A stretch of DNA of 64,000 nt from Odiellus spinosus (GCA_963920705.1 OY987232.1:9947318-10011317); one strand, 5' to 3'; shown: positions 9,130-20,650, counted from the stretch's first letter. The notes: generated by a model from the sequence alone, not told the origin. A program made the numbers and translations.

Positions 9130-9701
9130 ATGGAGGACGAACGTCAAAGATTTCACTCTTTTACCGACTGGCCGTTAATTCGAAACTCCAAAAGTTGTAT
9201 CGCTAGGGCGGGATTTTTATTTTTTACACGACGGGACAGACGCTGTGAAATGTTTTCTCGGTAAAGGTGTATTAAGCGATTGGAAATGTACGGACGACCC
9301 CCTGAAAGAGCACAGATTAAAATTCCCAGACTGCGCTTACGCGAAAGGGGAAATCGCAAATAACAAACCGATTAGTTACGACGTTTGCGGTAATTGGCCC
9401 TCCATAGCCTGCCCCCGCCAAATTATAGAAAAACCAGTACCCCGACGGTCGGAAAAGCAAGAGGTTGAAAAAAAAAGATTTTATCGTTATACGCGTTTCG
9501 CGTAAAGAAGTGGGAAACATTGTGCTAGAACATCACGTAAAAAAATGCTCGCTAATGACGAAAGTACGGTTTAACGACTATATCGAAATTTTTAATCTCC
9601 CTGGCGGCGGAGATCGTAGAAATTACGCTAGACTCGATCAACTAAGATTTAAAATGAGAATAAAATATCGGTATAATCCTAAATGCTATGTTAGAAAATA
9701 A
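9130..9701 (+). pseudogene. BIR-domain (IAP-like) cargo protein, frameshifted
   Basis: BIR domains bind caspases or their activators; viral IAPs use them to block apoptosis. From ATG 9130 the sequence reads R-F-H-S-F-T-D-W-P, then A-R-A-G-F-L-F; after a frameshift near 9235 it continues as AVKCFLGKG...LSDWKC and DDPLKEHRLKFPDC. This gives the BIR signature including Trp, D-D-P, H and the final Cys. The second Cys of the usual C-x2-C pair is Gly. A further frame change near 9480 leads to an uncharacterised C-terminal part ending at 9701, where AATAAA (9697-9702) overlaps the stop. No RING finger is visible. Copy 2 has the same domain at about 39220-39491. Confidence 0.8.
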
Positions 9702-9743
9702 ACTTGAAAGTTATAAAAAAATGGGGGTTAAACGACACTAAGA

Positions 9744-9750
9744 TATAAAA
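9744..9750 (+). promoter_or_regulatory. TATA box of the terminal gene
   Basis: TATAAAA, 72 bases before ATG 9816. Confidence 0.5.
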
Positions 9751-9815
9751 ATCAGAAGTCTCGCCACTTTATCGTCATTACGAATAGTTGCCTCCGAATA
9801 TCAACACCTCTAACT

Positions 9816-10565
9816 ATGAACTTCTTAGTTGATGGAAAAATCCCGATGGAAGCTGCCGTAAAAAGACCGATGGAAGCTGCCGTAAAAAGACCGATGGAAG
9901 CTGCCGTAAAAAGACCGATGGAAGCCGCCGAAGTAAACAGCGGACCGTCTTCAAAAAGATTACGACGCGAACAACGGCCCAAAAAATTAAATTCCAGGTT
10001 CGAACTTGGAAAAAACTTGTACATAACCTTTGGGCTGGTATCAGATTTGGAATTAGAAGTCCTCATCAGACGAAAAGATTTTATCAAAGGCTTCTCACTC
10101 CCCATGGAAGCGTAGTCAGTTTTCTTTAATCAATATCCAACTCTAATCAAGAAGACAAAGGTATCCGACGCGTCTGCCTACGATCTACGACTACAAAAGG
10201 ACTATGATAACTGCTTATTCGCGATTGGGTCACGTGACGGTATCGTATTTACCTTATCTCCAGATGACGATTTTACGTTCAACATTACCCCTATTGAAGC
10301 CGAAATTCTCGTCGTGGAAATATACCGAATAAACGAACACGTTGAGCTTTTAAAACGAAATACGAGAGCGATTGAATGCATGGCTAAAGCCGTCGATAAT
10401 TTTATTTCTAAACTAAACTCTGAATTATTTGACGAACCCTATTTACGGCACAGACCTTACGGAGATATCTCTGAAGACCAAAAGTTTGACGAAATGTTAA
10501 ACTATACCTTGAATTACGTTAGATCTAACGAAATTATTAATAAATTTAAAGAAAGATTAAATTAA
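9816..10565 (+). pseudogene. Terminal Polinton gene with 8-residue repeats, one in-frame stop
   Basis: One frame from ATG 9816 to 10565 (249 codons) broken only by TAG at 10113-10115. The N-terminus carries about four tandem copies of P-M-E-A-A-V-K-R, encoded by 24-bp DNA repeats at 9843-9925. The middle (ELGKNLYITFG, then L-E-V-L-I-R-R) matches copy 3's terminal gene at 61348-61925 (ENLYLTFGF, D-V-E-I-R-I); the stop falls where copy 3 has Trp, so TGG to TAG is likely. A helical C-terminus follows. Function unknown; its conserved last position and separate TATA box suggest an accessory or regulatory role. Confidence 0.65.
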
Positions 10566-10967
10566 GAAAGCGTAATCTGTACTTTAAATCACCATAATTT
10601 GTTTATACTAACTCTGTCGCTACAAAAATATTTGAAGCAAAAATTTTTTGGTTAACCTCTGTATGAAAAAAAAAATCAATGAAGTTGTAAATTCAATAAA
10701 TATTTTCAAATACTACGGTTGTTGATTCTTACACATATATAGTAACTTGGCCTACTTCCACACCTATACAATACCTGTTGAGACGTGCCCGACAAAAGGA
10801 CGGGGACCGGGTCATTAACCCCCTGGGGTGCCGAGCGTCGAGAGCAAAAAAAGGGTAGGGGGAGGGGTGGTGGTGGTGGTTAAAAAATCGCGCAGGTCGG
10901 GAAAAAGGGTAGGGGGTACAGGGGAGGGGGTTTAGAAATCGACCAGGTTCCCTGAAGGGGGAGGGGG
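10566..10967. other. G-rich spacer with G-quadruplex potential
   Basis: From about 10848 to 11010 the plus strand is full of G-runs (GGGTAGGGGGAGGGGTGG, GGGGGAGGGGGG and similar). The first 200 bases are AT-rich without features. This could mark the end of Polinton copy 1, but no inverted repeat was found. Confidence 0.5.
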
Positions 10968-12800
10968 GTGAAAATTGGTCAAAAAAAGGGGGTCAAAGGG
11001 GGTAAAATTAAAAAAAGAAATCGGTATAAGGCATGCCTTATCTTTATGTTTGTTCTTTTCACTTCCTTGGTGGTGCAGGCCCGACAGAGAACAATCCTGA
11101 CCCAATTGTTTATCCATGAACCCTGTGTTGATGATACCCATGAGACACGCAGATATAGTTTAAGCTACATAGAACCAGAAAGCAAATTAGAAAGTATTAT
11201 CTGTGACAGTATAAACATTGAAGAATCTAGATTGAAAGATGATGACTCAAGCTATATTGTTGATGATCCAAGTTCAATAGTTCATGACCAAAGAATGACA
11301 GTGCGTGAAAAAAGTTTAATTACTGAGCCAATGATATTAAACACCAAGGGAACAAAACTAATAATTTTGAACAACAATTCTCTCTCATCAAATATTACTG
11401 ATACAACAGATCTTTTGAAAAAATATATTAAAAATCAATTCTTCAATAACATTAAAGAATTTCCATGGACTATTTCTTGGAATGATGATTCCAGGTTAAA
11501 CTTATATAAAGTCAACAGCCCTCATATATATTGAAGTAAAAATAAACAAAAATTTGGAGTTTGAAATTTTGGTTTATGGCAAAGCCCTCGCTAAAAGGCA
11601 TTCATTGTTGCATTCCTCTCCTAAAACAATATCAAAGCTTATTGATTTACTAGATTTGCTAGTAAAGATAAATTCAATAGCGCTATGCACTGGAACCGGT
11701 CTAAATGCTGAAGAACCTAAATACAGTGGGAAAATGGCTCATGTAAATATATATACAAAAACCTTTTTAATTCTAAAAACTGTCATGGTTTCATTATGAA
11801 TGGGAGTCACAAAGTTAGCTTAATTGCAATGACTTAAAATTCTCAACTTTTGAAAAAAAACGAGCAAACAAAAAGGATGAACACAAAAAAACCTCGGAAT
11901 TTTAGAAATATGACCAAAGAGGATTTAGTTGCTGCATTAAAAACAAAGACGCGTTACAATACAATTCTAAAATGACAATAAATACAGCTAAAGAAAACTA
12001 TTTATACGCTTAAGCAATCGCTCGCTGAAGAAAATTTTGTGTTTGCTAAATTTATTGACGAGGACACATTTTCATCAAAAGAAAACATTTTAGCCTTTTG
12101 TAGCAAGAATTGTTCAAATTATTGAAAAGTAAGAGCAAAACACCCAAAAGTTGGCACCCTGACATTATAAAATGGTGCCTTTACCTGCGGGCAAAATCAC
12201 CATCAGCGTATGAAACGCTGCGTGAAGTACCTACCTGCGCGAAGAACACTTTGGAAATATGGATCCGAGTTCTCTTGCCAGAGTGGTTATACAGTCGAGT
12301 CCGTTAAAGAGATCAGTGCCAAAATTGATCTAGACAGTTCTGACGAGCATCATAAATATTTTTGTCGATGAGATGAAAATCAAACAGGACCTAATTTATA
12401 AAGCCAACACTGGGGAAGTTGAAGGGTATTGCCATTCGAGTGAATCTGTGATATGCTGAAACAAGTGAAAAATGAAAAAAATCGTATAGTTACTTCCGAA
12501 GAATTGCCTATTGCACTGATGATAAGGGGTCTAACAACAAATTTCAAGCTCACGTTGGCTAACTTTCTTTGTCTCGACATGAAAGCAGGAATTATATTTA
12601 ATAATTCAAGAGACAGTAGAGATATTGGATGGACCGTAAAATTTCAGTATAGACTGCTCAAATATTGGGGCTACTAATTCATTAATAAGTTTGAAGAGTT
12701 GAAAAGCTTTTGGTTTGAGGATTATCACACCCCCTCTGGTCACGTTTCGCCCCAGCTTGAAAATATAAAGTCATTTTCGCCAGTATTGATAATGCAACTC
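10968..12800 (+). pseudogene. P-element/THAP-type transposase remnants
   Basis: A block of open frames in AT-rich DNA. The most telling piece is at about 12140-12240: S-W-H-P-D-I-I-K-W-C-L-Y-L-R-A-K-S-P followed by S-A-Y-E-T-L-R-E, a signature of P-element-like transposases. Downstream (12453-12660) E-E-L-P-I-A-L-M-I-R-G-L and W-T-V-K-F-Q also fit. The upstream frames at 10968-11534 and 11554-11799 may be the N-terminal part (189 codons, acidic, no hit recognised), separated by stops. Everything is broken; no terminal repeats were found. Confidence 0.5.
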
Positions 12801-13348
12801 TCCAAAAATTTACACTGAACATATTTGTTACATATTTTCTTTAAAATATATCCCTCTAAATGGTGTACCACGTTCTCCTCATTTTCTTTTATCTCTTTAT
12901 CAGATAAAATTTGTTTTCTTTTTAATTGTATCTTTGGCAGATGGTCTGAGATCAATCGATTTAACGTGCAGAGTAACAAAAAATCTTCTTAGCCAATTGT
13001 TAATTATGAGGTGTTAATTTGCAATACACAGTTGACTGATTGAACAGATTTTCTAATGGCATCCCTTAATTGCATCTTTTCACGTAACTCTTGACAGTTA
13101 ATTAAATAGGCATCTTTGTCTAGTACATAATCTTTGTTTAACACAGTCAAAATCTTGATAACATTTTCAATAATCTTTATTTTAGCCGGGTTGGCAATTA
13201 TTGTTTTTATAACGTCTGCGACATCATCCCCAGTTTCCACCAATTTGCAAGTAGACACGCATTTGGTTGTCCTTTCATTAACTAGCTCGTTAATATGAGT
13301 TTGTAAAAACTGCTCCCTGAAATCTAAATGCAAATTTTTACAGTGCAA
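12740..13348 (-). pseudogene. Unknown open frames, possibly inverted transposase C-terminus
   Basis: Two minus frames (13348-13004 and 12979-12740) read as plausible helical protein with VVHHLEGYILKKICNKYV, reminiscent of the Y-x-x-G-Y-x-x-x-K segment near the C-terminus of P-element/THAP transposases. If correct, this part is inverted relative to the plus-strand remnants just upstream. Low confidence. Confidence 0.3.
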
Positions 13349-13409
13349 TTCATTAATCCGAAAGTAACGCTTTAAAGCTTGGAATTAAGAAACTTTTAAA
13401 TTGGCTATT

Positions 13410-13740
13410 ACCATAACAAACTATTATATAAAGAAACAAGAGCATATTTAATCAGTACACAGTTTACTAAGAAAGACCCGTGAGGCGAAAAAAAAAAAAT
13501 TAAAGGCCTAGGATTTCTGCCTGTTTCAGTGGAAGTGGGCTCACATTCTTAGCTTCCCCATTGGGTATCAAGGCAAGAGAAAGCCAGGAGGGTGTGTCTG
13601 TTTCCAGAGTGACAGGCAGAAGTAATCCAAGGCCTTTAAAAAAAATATTTCGTAAAAATTGTATGTACAGTCTTTTTCAGGGTCTTTCTTTGTAAAATAT
13701 GTTCTGATTAAATATCTTAACTACCATAACACTAGTAGTG
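13410..13740. mobile_element. Foldback MITE with nested arms
   Basis: Outer arms: ATATTTAATCAG...TTTACTAAGAAAGACCC (about 13445-13482) versus GGGTCTTTCTTTGTAAA...CTGATTAAATAT (about 13680-13718). Inner arms: TAAAGGCCTAGGATTTCTGCCTG (from 13501) against CAGGCAGAAGTAATCC...GGCCTTTAA (to about 13641). No coding capacity. The nested arms suggest either one long palindromic MITE or a MITE inserted in another. Confidence 0.7.
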
Positions 13741-15289
13741 GAATAATATGAACTTACAGGAACAGCAACTAAGAACCATTTTTGTTTGGAGTTTTTTTGC
13801 AAAATACAAGTTGTATTTGCTTTATAGGATTGATTGAGAAAGAACTACGATGACCGATGGCTTAGACAGGTCAAGTGAAGTATCTTTATTTCTCTCAACT
13901 GAGTGTACCTGTAAAAACTTGGTATTTGATCACCATTAACTTATAACATGATATAATTAATGCCATGAACTAACATTCAGTACGCTGGCACCACTGCCAC
14001 AAAATTATGGATCAGGAAATTGATAAGTGGTTCCTAGCCCTCCACGAAAATGTACCGAGCATACATAATGACTTTGTTTTATTAAGTCTGTGTTTAAATC
14101 GGTTCTCCCATAGACTTTGATCCACTGCTTACATTTCAAAAATTTACTTGGGCTTGGAAATGCTAAGAAAAAAAACATTTTTCATGTGGGATTCAGGGCT
14201 TTGTCTGCTATTACTTCTACAGCCAAGATAGCAGCACTTTTTAAAACTAACCATTATATACTTGTAGAATTCTTTAATTAAATTACTTCGAAAGATTAAA
14301 AGCAAATAAAGTCAAAATCGACCATACCTCATTACCGCAAAGCAGCAAATTTGACCAGACGACAAGCAAAGATTGAGATTTACAACACTCTACAATTCCA
14401 CCCTTATAAGAAAATCCGAAATTATAGAGATGCAGCTAAGGCGCCTAGAATATAGCATTCTGTAATTTGACGCAACATGATGTAGGTATGACACGTGAGT
14501 GCGCACCAAAAAAGGGCAGTTAGCATCTTTGGACACAGATGCGATAGAAGAAAACAACGTAATCTTCAGACATTTCACAGACGGGTTCTGCTATACAGGT
14601 GGCCGTTCCATCCCCCTTCATCTTCATAGCCCAGATTACAACCAGAATCTTTCCGTTTCTCTGCGGCTTTTACAACTCCTCGCCTAAACACGGCCTTTCA
14701 TTGGTCGATAGAGCTTCGTATAGTCGTGGAACACCAGAGAGGATTTTGATGCTGAGTAGTTAAAATAGGCTTACACTCGGGTTATTCGATAAAATCTAAT
14801 TTGGGTCCTTACCTCTTTTTAAATTAAATTAGAATTTCCCGTTCCGGCTAGATTGAAGAATAGTTACTGGAAATATTTTGGAGGGGGTGAGTTTAGTCTG
14901 AAAGAGAAAAATGAGAAAAAAATAATGGTGCAAACATTATTGAGCGCAAACCTTTATTTAAAAAGTTATGCGCGTTTCAATTATTTCATTGTGACAAGGC
15001 TTAATTAGACGACGGCCCAATGTGAAGTTGTGAACCGACGTCAGAGTATTCCCGAAACTTTAGGATATAAGGAAAATGAGAACATTTTACCTACAATCCT
15101 AAAACTTAAAAAGTTTAATTCGTGTTATAACATGCTTATGGCATATAAAAAGGTTAGAAAATATATCAAAACTACATAAAACAACACAATATTATATAAA
15201 ATGGATGGGAAATGTATCAATAGTACATAAAATGGATGATAAAGATTTCAAAATATAGCGAAGAATGGGAGAAAGGATTAAAAAATTGA
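13741..15289. other. AT-rich DNA without supported features
   Basis: Read on both strands; only short random frames. No repeat or transposon end recognised. Confidence 0.6.
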
Positions 15290-15960
15290 GTTAGGTATTA
15301 GGTTAGATTTGGTTAGGTTAGGTTAAATAAGTAAAATGGGTGTAATTTGCTTAATAATGGTTTGCAAATACTGTTTTTTCCTGCTTACCCATACCCCCTC
15401 CCCCTAAAATGGAAAACCTTTGTAACTTTGTTAGTTTTTTTATACTAAAAATTTTGGTACCATAAAATGATTTGGGTCGAAATGATCGAATTTCATATGA
15501 TCGATTGAGTTAAAAAACTAACCTAACCTAACCTAAATATTTCGATCATTTAATCCAAAAAACTGGTTTCGATCACTTAAAAGTCGATCAATTGGGACGA
15601 TACCCCATAAAATTAGTCTCTTTTTTCTCTCCCCTCCCCCACTTCCTCCCCCAAAAGCCTTCCAGTAGCTATTGTAAAAATCTCCCAAAGTTTGATTTCG
15701 ATTTCAAAATACCCAGATTGCCGCCTGAATCTTTCCGTTTCTCTAAAATTTCATGGTGCACGATGCATCCGAATGAAGCGGGCCTTAAGCTACTTATTTA
15801 TAAATTTATCCTGAAATCTACATAGTTTACTTTCACGGGTTTATATATTAACGCTGTTTGACGTCCGGTTACTGTTCAGAAACACTCATTATTTTAATGG
15901 TAATTTTGTGTTTCCGAAGCGTTACATGTTAGGTTGGGTTGGGCTTGGCTAGGTTAGTGT
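15290..15960. repeat. TTAGG-like telomeric-type runs
   Basis: Short runs GGTTAGGTTAGGTTA near 15315 and, in the opposite sense, AACCTAACCTAACCTAA near 15520, with GGTTGGGTTGGGC and GGCTAGGTTAG near 15930-15955. More occur at 20990, 47340-47440 and 47990-48065. TTAGG is the ancestral arthropod telomere repeat; interspersed short runs are common in arthropod genomes. The tracts are too short to be a telomere. Confidence 0.6.
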
Positions 15961-16004
15961 CTACAAAAAAATAAGATGAGGAATCCCTGGTGAAATCCCA
16001 GTTA

Positions 16005-16090
16005 AAATAATACCCTGGTCGAATCCCAATGGGTTTATTTTCTTTCAACCGAATCCCATTGGACCGACTATCCCATTCGAATACAACTTT
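16005..16090. repeat. Degenerate CCAATGGGA-type short-period repeat
   Basis: Units such as AATCCCAATGGG, GAATCCCATTGG and TCCCATTCGAA follow one another in alternating orientation. The same family recurs at 21240-21356, 47140-47300, 47590-47830, 48060-48230, 48430-48515 and 63845-63865. Confidence 0.55.
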
Positions 16091-16477
16091 TGCAGTTGCG
16101 AACTAGACTCGCTTAACCTATATCATTTTTGAAGGAACTTGAAATAGCATATAAAAATGGCACGTGAACAAAATTATGGGCTGATCATCATTTGTAATGC
16201 AATTTTGATTTCCTAAAACATTCAGTCTCTAGCCAATCAAAACGCTCCATTCTCCCATAGAATAACATTAAAATCGACTCTTTCGAGGACAAGTCCAGTG
16301 ATTGACAGAACTAAAAGAGGAATTATTTGTTACAGTTATAATCACTTTCAAATGGTAGAGAGGGGTTCGAATGTTGAACTTTTCAAGTTTCATTTAAAAA
16401 TATTAAGTCTAAGTATTTTAAAATTAATTCTGAAGTTGACCCTTTTTTTGGTACTTAGCTGGTTTCGCGCATGGCCA

Positions 16478-16990
16478 AATTCGTAATGTTATTTTATGGG
16501 ATTTGGTTTTTTGAAAGTGGCTTACCTTTCAGATTTATTTTCTAATACTTCCGGATATTTTCAGACTTGGGTTTTCCGTGTGGTATGAATTAAGTTTCAA
16601 GCTTTATTTTAAGACTAATTTCATAATTTTACACCGATTATTTGGCCCACAATCTATTCATGAAAACGGAGGGAACAACAAGGCGGAGAAATAGATTCGC
16701 CAAAAACCTAAGCCTAATTTGACAAATTAGGCTTAAGTTTTATATGGCTTTTTAAAATCACGTGCAGGAGGAGCGCGCTTGATTTGGAGGCTATGGGTGT
16801 TGAACTCTGACTTAATTTCTCCTTCTTCATATTTTTGCCGTTTATAGACTGTGACCAAACTAATCGGTATAAAATTATGAAATTAGTCTTAAAATAACGC
16901 CCGTAAAATATTTGGAAGCATTAGAAAATAAATCTGAAAGGTAAGTCTCTTACAAAATATCTAAATCCCATAGAATAACATTAATTTTCA
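16478..16990. mobile_element. Foldback element with central hairpin
   Basis: Left arm about 16478-16650 (ATGTTATTTTATGGGATT, CTTACCTTTCAGATTTATTT, TTTAAGACTAATTTCATAAT) is the inverse of about 16850-16990, with scattered mismatches. The loop contains a near-perfect hairpin with 18-base arms at 16704-16721 and 16723-16740 (core AAGCCTAATTTG/CAAATTAGGCTT). The tip sequence CCCATAGAATAACATTAA also occurs alone at about 16255, hinting at a solo end. No coding sequence. Confidence 0.75.
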
Positions 16991-17039
16991 ATTTCTCCGC
17001 CTTAAAAGTACTCTCCTTTTTAAAAATGAGTGAAATTCC

Positions 17040-18990
17040 GAACGACTTGCCATTCCGAACGGCAATAAGGAAGGTATTAACATCAAAAATAATGAAAAAA
17101 TTAATTGGAATTTAGTTTAAAGGGTAATGGAAAATTATAAAGATTTCACAGCGGCTGTCGGAGGTATTAACATCAAAATTGACGAAAAAATTCATTTAAA
17201 TTTGGTTTAAAGGGCAATGTGGACAATATAAAGATTTCGCTGCGGCTGGCGGAGGTATTAACATCAAAATTGATGAAAAATTAATTTAAATTTGGTTTAA
17301 AGGGCAATGGGGAAAATTATAAAGATTTCACTGCGGCTGTCGGAGGTATTAACATCTGACTGAATCAAGTGAGTCTGCCCCAGCTATTAACATCAAAAAT
17401 TATGAAAAAAATCAATTTTAATTAGGTTTGAAGGGCAATGGTAAAAATGTAGAAATTTGACTGAATCAAGTGCGGCTGCCGCAGCTATTAACATCAAAAA
17501 TGATGAAAAAATTTATTTTAATTCGGTTTAAAGGGCAATGGTAAAAATGTAGAGATCTGACTGAATCAAGTGAGTCTGCCCCAGCTATTAACATCAAAAA
17601 TTATGAAAAAAATAATTTTAATTGGGTTTAAAGGGCAATGGTAAAAATGTAGAAATTTGACTAAATCAAGTGAGGCTGCCCCAGCTATTAACATCAAAAA
17701 CCATGAAAAAATTAATTTTAATTGGGTTTAAAGGGCGATGGTAAAAATGTTGAGATCTGACTGAATCAAGTGAGGCTGCCGCAGCTATTAACATCAAAAA
17801 TTATGAAAAAATTAATTTTAATTGGGTTTAAAGGGCAATGGTAAAAATGTAGAGATCTGACTGAATCAAGTGAGGCTGCCCCAGCTATTAACATAAAAAA
17901 TATGAAAAAATTTTGTTTAATTGGGTTTAAAGGGCAATGGTAAAAATGTAGAAATTTGACTAAATCAAGTGCGGCTGCCGCAGCTATTAACATCAAAAAT
18001 TATGAAAAAATTAATAGGGCAATGGTAAAAATGTAGAGATCTGACTGAATCAAGTGCGGCTGGCCCAGCTATTAACATAAAAAATATGAAAAAATTTAGT
18101 TTAATTGGGTTTAAAGGGCAATGGTAAAAATGTAGAGATCTGACTGAATCAAGTGCGGCTGCCCCAGCTATTAACATAAAAAATATGAAAAAATTTAGTT
18201 TAATTAGGTTTAAAGGGCAATGGTAAAAATGTAGAAATTTGACTAAATCAAGTGCGGCTGCCGCAGCTATTAACATCAAAAATTATGAAAAAATTAATTT
18301 TAATTGGGTTTAAAGGGCAATGGTAAAATGTAGAGATCTGACTGAATCAAGTGAGGCTGCCCCAGCTATTAACATCAAAAACCATGAAAAAATTAATTTT
18401 AATTGGGTTTAAAGGGCGATGGTAAAAATGTAGAAATTTGACTAAATCAAGTGCGGCTGCCGCAGCTATTAACATCAAAAATTATGAAAAAATTAATTTT
18501 AATTGGGTTTAAAGGGCAATGGTAAAATGTAGAGATCTGACTGAATCAAGTGAGGCTGCCCCAGCTATTAACATCAAAAATTATGAAAAAATTAATTTTA
18601 ATTGGGTTTAAAGGGCAATGGTAAAAATGTAGAGATCTGACTGAATCAAGTGAGGCTGCCCCAGCTATTAACATAAAAAATATGAAAAAATTTAGTTTAA
18701 TTGGGTTTAAAGGGCAATGGTAAAAATGTAGAAATTTGACTAAATCAAGTGCGGCTGCCGCAGCTATTAACATCAAAAATTATGAAAAAATTAATAGGGC
18801 AATGGTAAAAATGTGGAGATCTGACTGAATCAAGTGCGGCTGCCCCAGCTATTAACATAAAAAATATGAAAAAATTTAGTTTAATTGGGTTTAAAGGGCA
18901 ATGGTAAAAATGTAGAAATTTGACTGAATCAAGTGAGGCTGCCCCAGCTATTAACATCAAAAACCATGAAAAAATTAATTTTAATTGAAG
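17040..18990. repeat. 100-bp satellite array with ~780-bp higher-order structure
   Basis: About 20 tandem units of close to 100 bp, each with CAGCTATTAACATCAAAAA, an A/T block, GGGTTTAAAGGGCAATGG and TGACTGAATCAAGTG. Monomer variants (GAGATCTGACTGAATC...GAGGCTGCCCC against AAATTTGACTAAATC...GCGGCTGCCGC) alternate, and a shortened unit appears at about 18000 and again at about 18780. Blocks from 17766 and 18546, and from 17965 and 18745, match at a spacing of 780 bases. The minus-strand frames through the array are repeat artefacts. Confidence 0.93.
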
Positions 18991-19004
18991 TTTACAATAA
19001 AATG

Positions 19005-20650
19005 TAAGACTGAAGGAACAGATATTATATCAAAAATGTCTATGCGAACAAAGACCCAGAAGGACACGTTATGATTTCGGAAGTCTGAAGCGACAGATAT
19101 TATAACAAAAATGTCTTTGTGAACAAAGACCCAGAAAGATCTGTTATGATTTCAGATGGCTGAAGGGACAGATATGTTAAATTTTCTTTTAAAACGTAAA
19201 ATTTAATTATAATCGCAATCTGACAGGATTTAGAGTCTAATTTCAAAACAACTGATTTTATTCACTCGCAAATACTTAAGCGAAACATAACAGGCGATTT
19301 TCTCCCATTGACCCTTAACGTTAAATTTGGCTTAATTATTTTTCAGGGATTACGTGTCAGCCGAAATAAAACTTTTCGTTCGATAGAAAAGGTTGAGTAT
19401 TCTAACTTTCGACTTAGTCGTAAATTCATTCACCGAGATTTAAGTATATTTCAGACACATTTTTTTATTCTTACTTTGAATTACTATTCGTTAAAGACCA
19501 CACGCTATCCCGAAACCAGGGATTACTCAACGTCGTTGTTTCAAAGGCCATATCTGCTCTAGAATGGGTACTATTGAAAAGCTCTTTATTTATGTCCTCG
19601 ATATGTAAACAAACCAAGGTTGTGAGATATGTGGCTTTAAAGGGGCTATACGCTAATCATGGATACTTTCTTTATGTGTTTCGATAATTAATATTCTTAA
19701 ATTTGTAATTGACGAATACTCGAATACCGACCTTTAAATTCCGTTAAAACTCGGTTAAAACTACTTAAATAAATAATGTTTTATTATAACTCCTCGACTT
19801 TAGTCGAGGCAATTCGTTTATATTGCATTATGCGTGCTGAAATAAGGAGTTTATACAGAATAAAAATTCGCTGTATTTTAGTCCCAATTTAGGTTGCGGA
19901 TTTCCAAAACCAAAATCCTTATGTATTTAGGTTTTAGCGCTAGAAAGTGATCTCTTTCAAGGGAATCATAAAATAAAATTATAAGGTTTTCCTCGAAGAA
20001 AAATAACTACGAATAATTTAAAAGGCCTATCTTTTCTGAAATTTGCCCCCTTTAAAATCCTCATTTGTTACGGTCAACGTCGTCTGCTAAGCTAGAAAAC
20101 AAGGTGAGTACAAAGGGGCTTTAAAAAACGCAAATAGTCCCTATAAGATACTCATTCTTATAAACCGTCGAGTATTTTTAACGATCTGTTGAAGTACGAG
20201 TCGCGACAATTTGGGGTTAAAAAAAGTGAACTCACATTATACTAAAAAAAACAAAAAAAAACATTCAATACACGTTTTCCCTGAAAAATAATTAAGCCAA
20301 ATTTAATGTTAAGGGTCAATAGGAGAAAATCGACTGTTATGTTTTTTCTTAAATATTTGCGAGTGAATAAAATCAGTTATTCTGAAATTAGACTCTAAAT
20401 CCTGTCAGATTGCGATTATAATTAAATTTTACGTTTTAAAAGAAAATTTAACATATCTGTCCCTTCAGCCATCTGAAATCATAACAGATCTTTCTGGGTC
20501 TTTGTTCACAAAGACATTTTTGATATAATATCTGTCGCTTCAGCCTTCCGAAATCATAACGTGTCCTTCTGGGTCTTTGTTCGCAAAGACATTTTTGATA
20601 TAATGTTGGCGCGCTATTTCTAAAGCCGGATGTACACAAATCTATTTTCA
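19005..20650. mobile_element. Long-TIR non-autonomous element, copy A
   Basis: Left arm 19005-19365 is the inverse of 20270-20650. Each arm carries two hairpins of the type GTCTTTG-CGAA-CAAAGAC and the block CCCATTGACCCTTAACGTTA (19310 area). The interior has a CTCGACTTTAGTCGAG palindrome at about 19794. Copy B at 28640-30220 shares arms, interior and palindrome. No transposase. It abuts the 100-bp satellite, as copy B abuts two units of the same satellite. Confidence 0.85.

Larger units (their letters stand above)
2628..10565 (+). mobile_element. Polinton/Maverick copy 1 (capsid and cargo block)
   Basis: Ordered plus-strand array: FtsK/A32-like packaging ATPase, small basic-hydrophobic protein, conserved Polinton protein, rve integrase with chromodomain, penton-like minor capsid, basic protein, double-jelly-roll major capsid, adenain-type cysteine protease, putative exonuclease-like gene with intron, BIR gene, repeat-bearing terminal gene. 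The same order recurs in copy 2 at 32.8-39.5 kb. Most genes carry stops or frameshifts, so the copy is fossil. Terminal inverted repeats were not found; the limits given are those of recognisable genes. PolB is absent. Confidence 0.9.

Noticed and set aside
15296-15535. Telomere
   Set aside because: TTAGG-like runs are only three to four units and occur in both orientations inside non-terminal DNA.
17766-18960. Four minus-strand frames of 71-104 codons
   Set aside because: They follow the 100-bp satellite and repeat with its period; no independent coding signal.
17040-18990. CRISPR-like array
   Set aside because: Units are contiguous 100-bp monomers with no unique spacers, no cas genes, and the context is eukaryotic.
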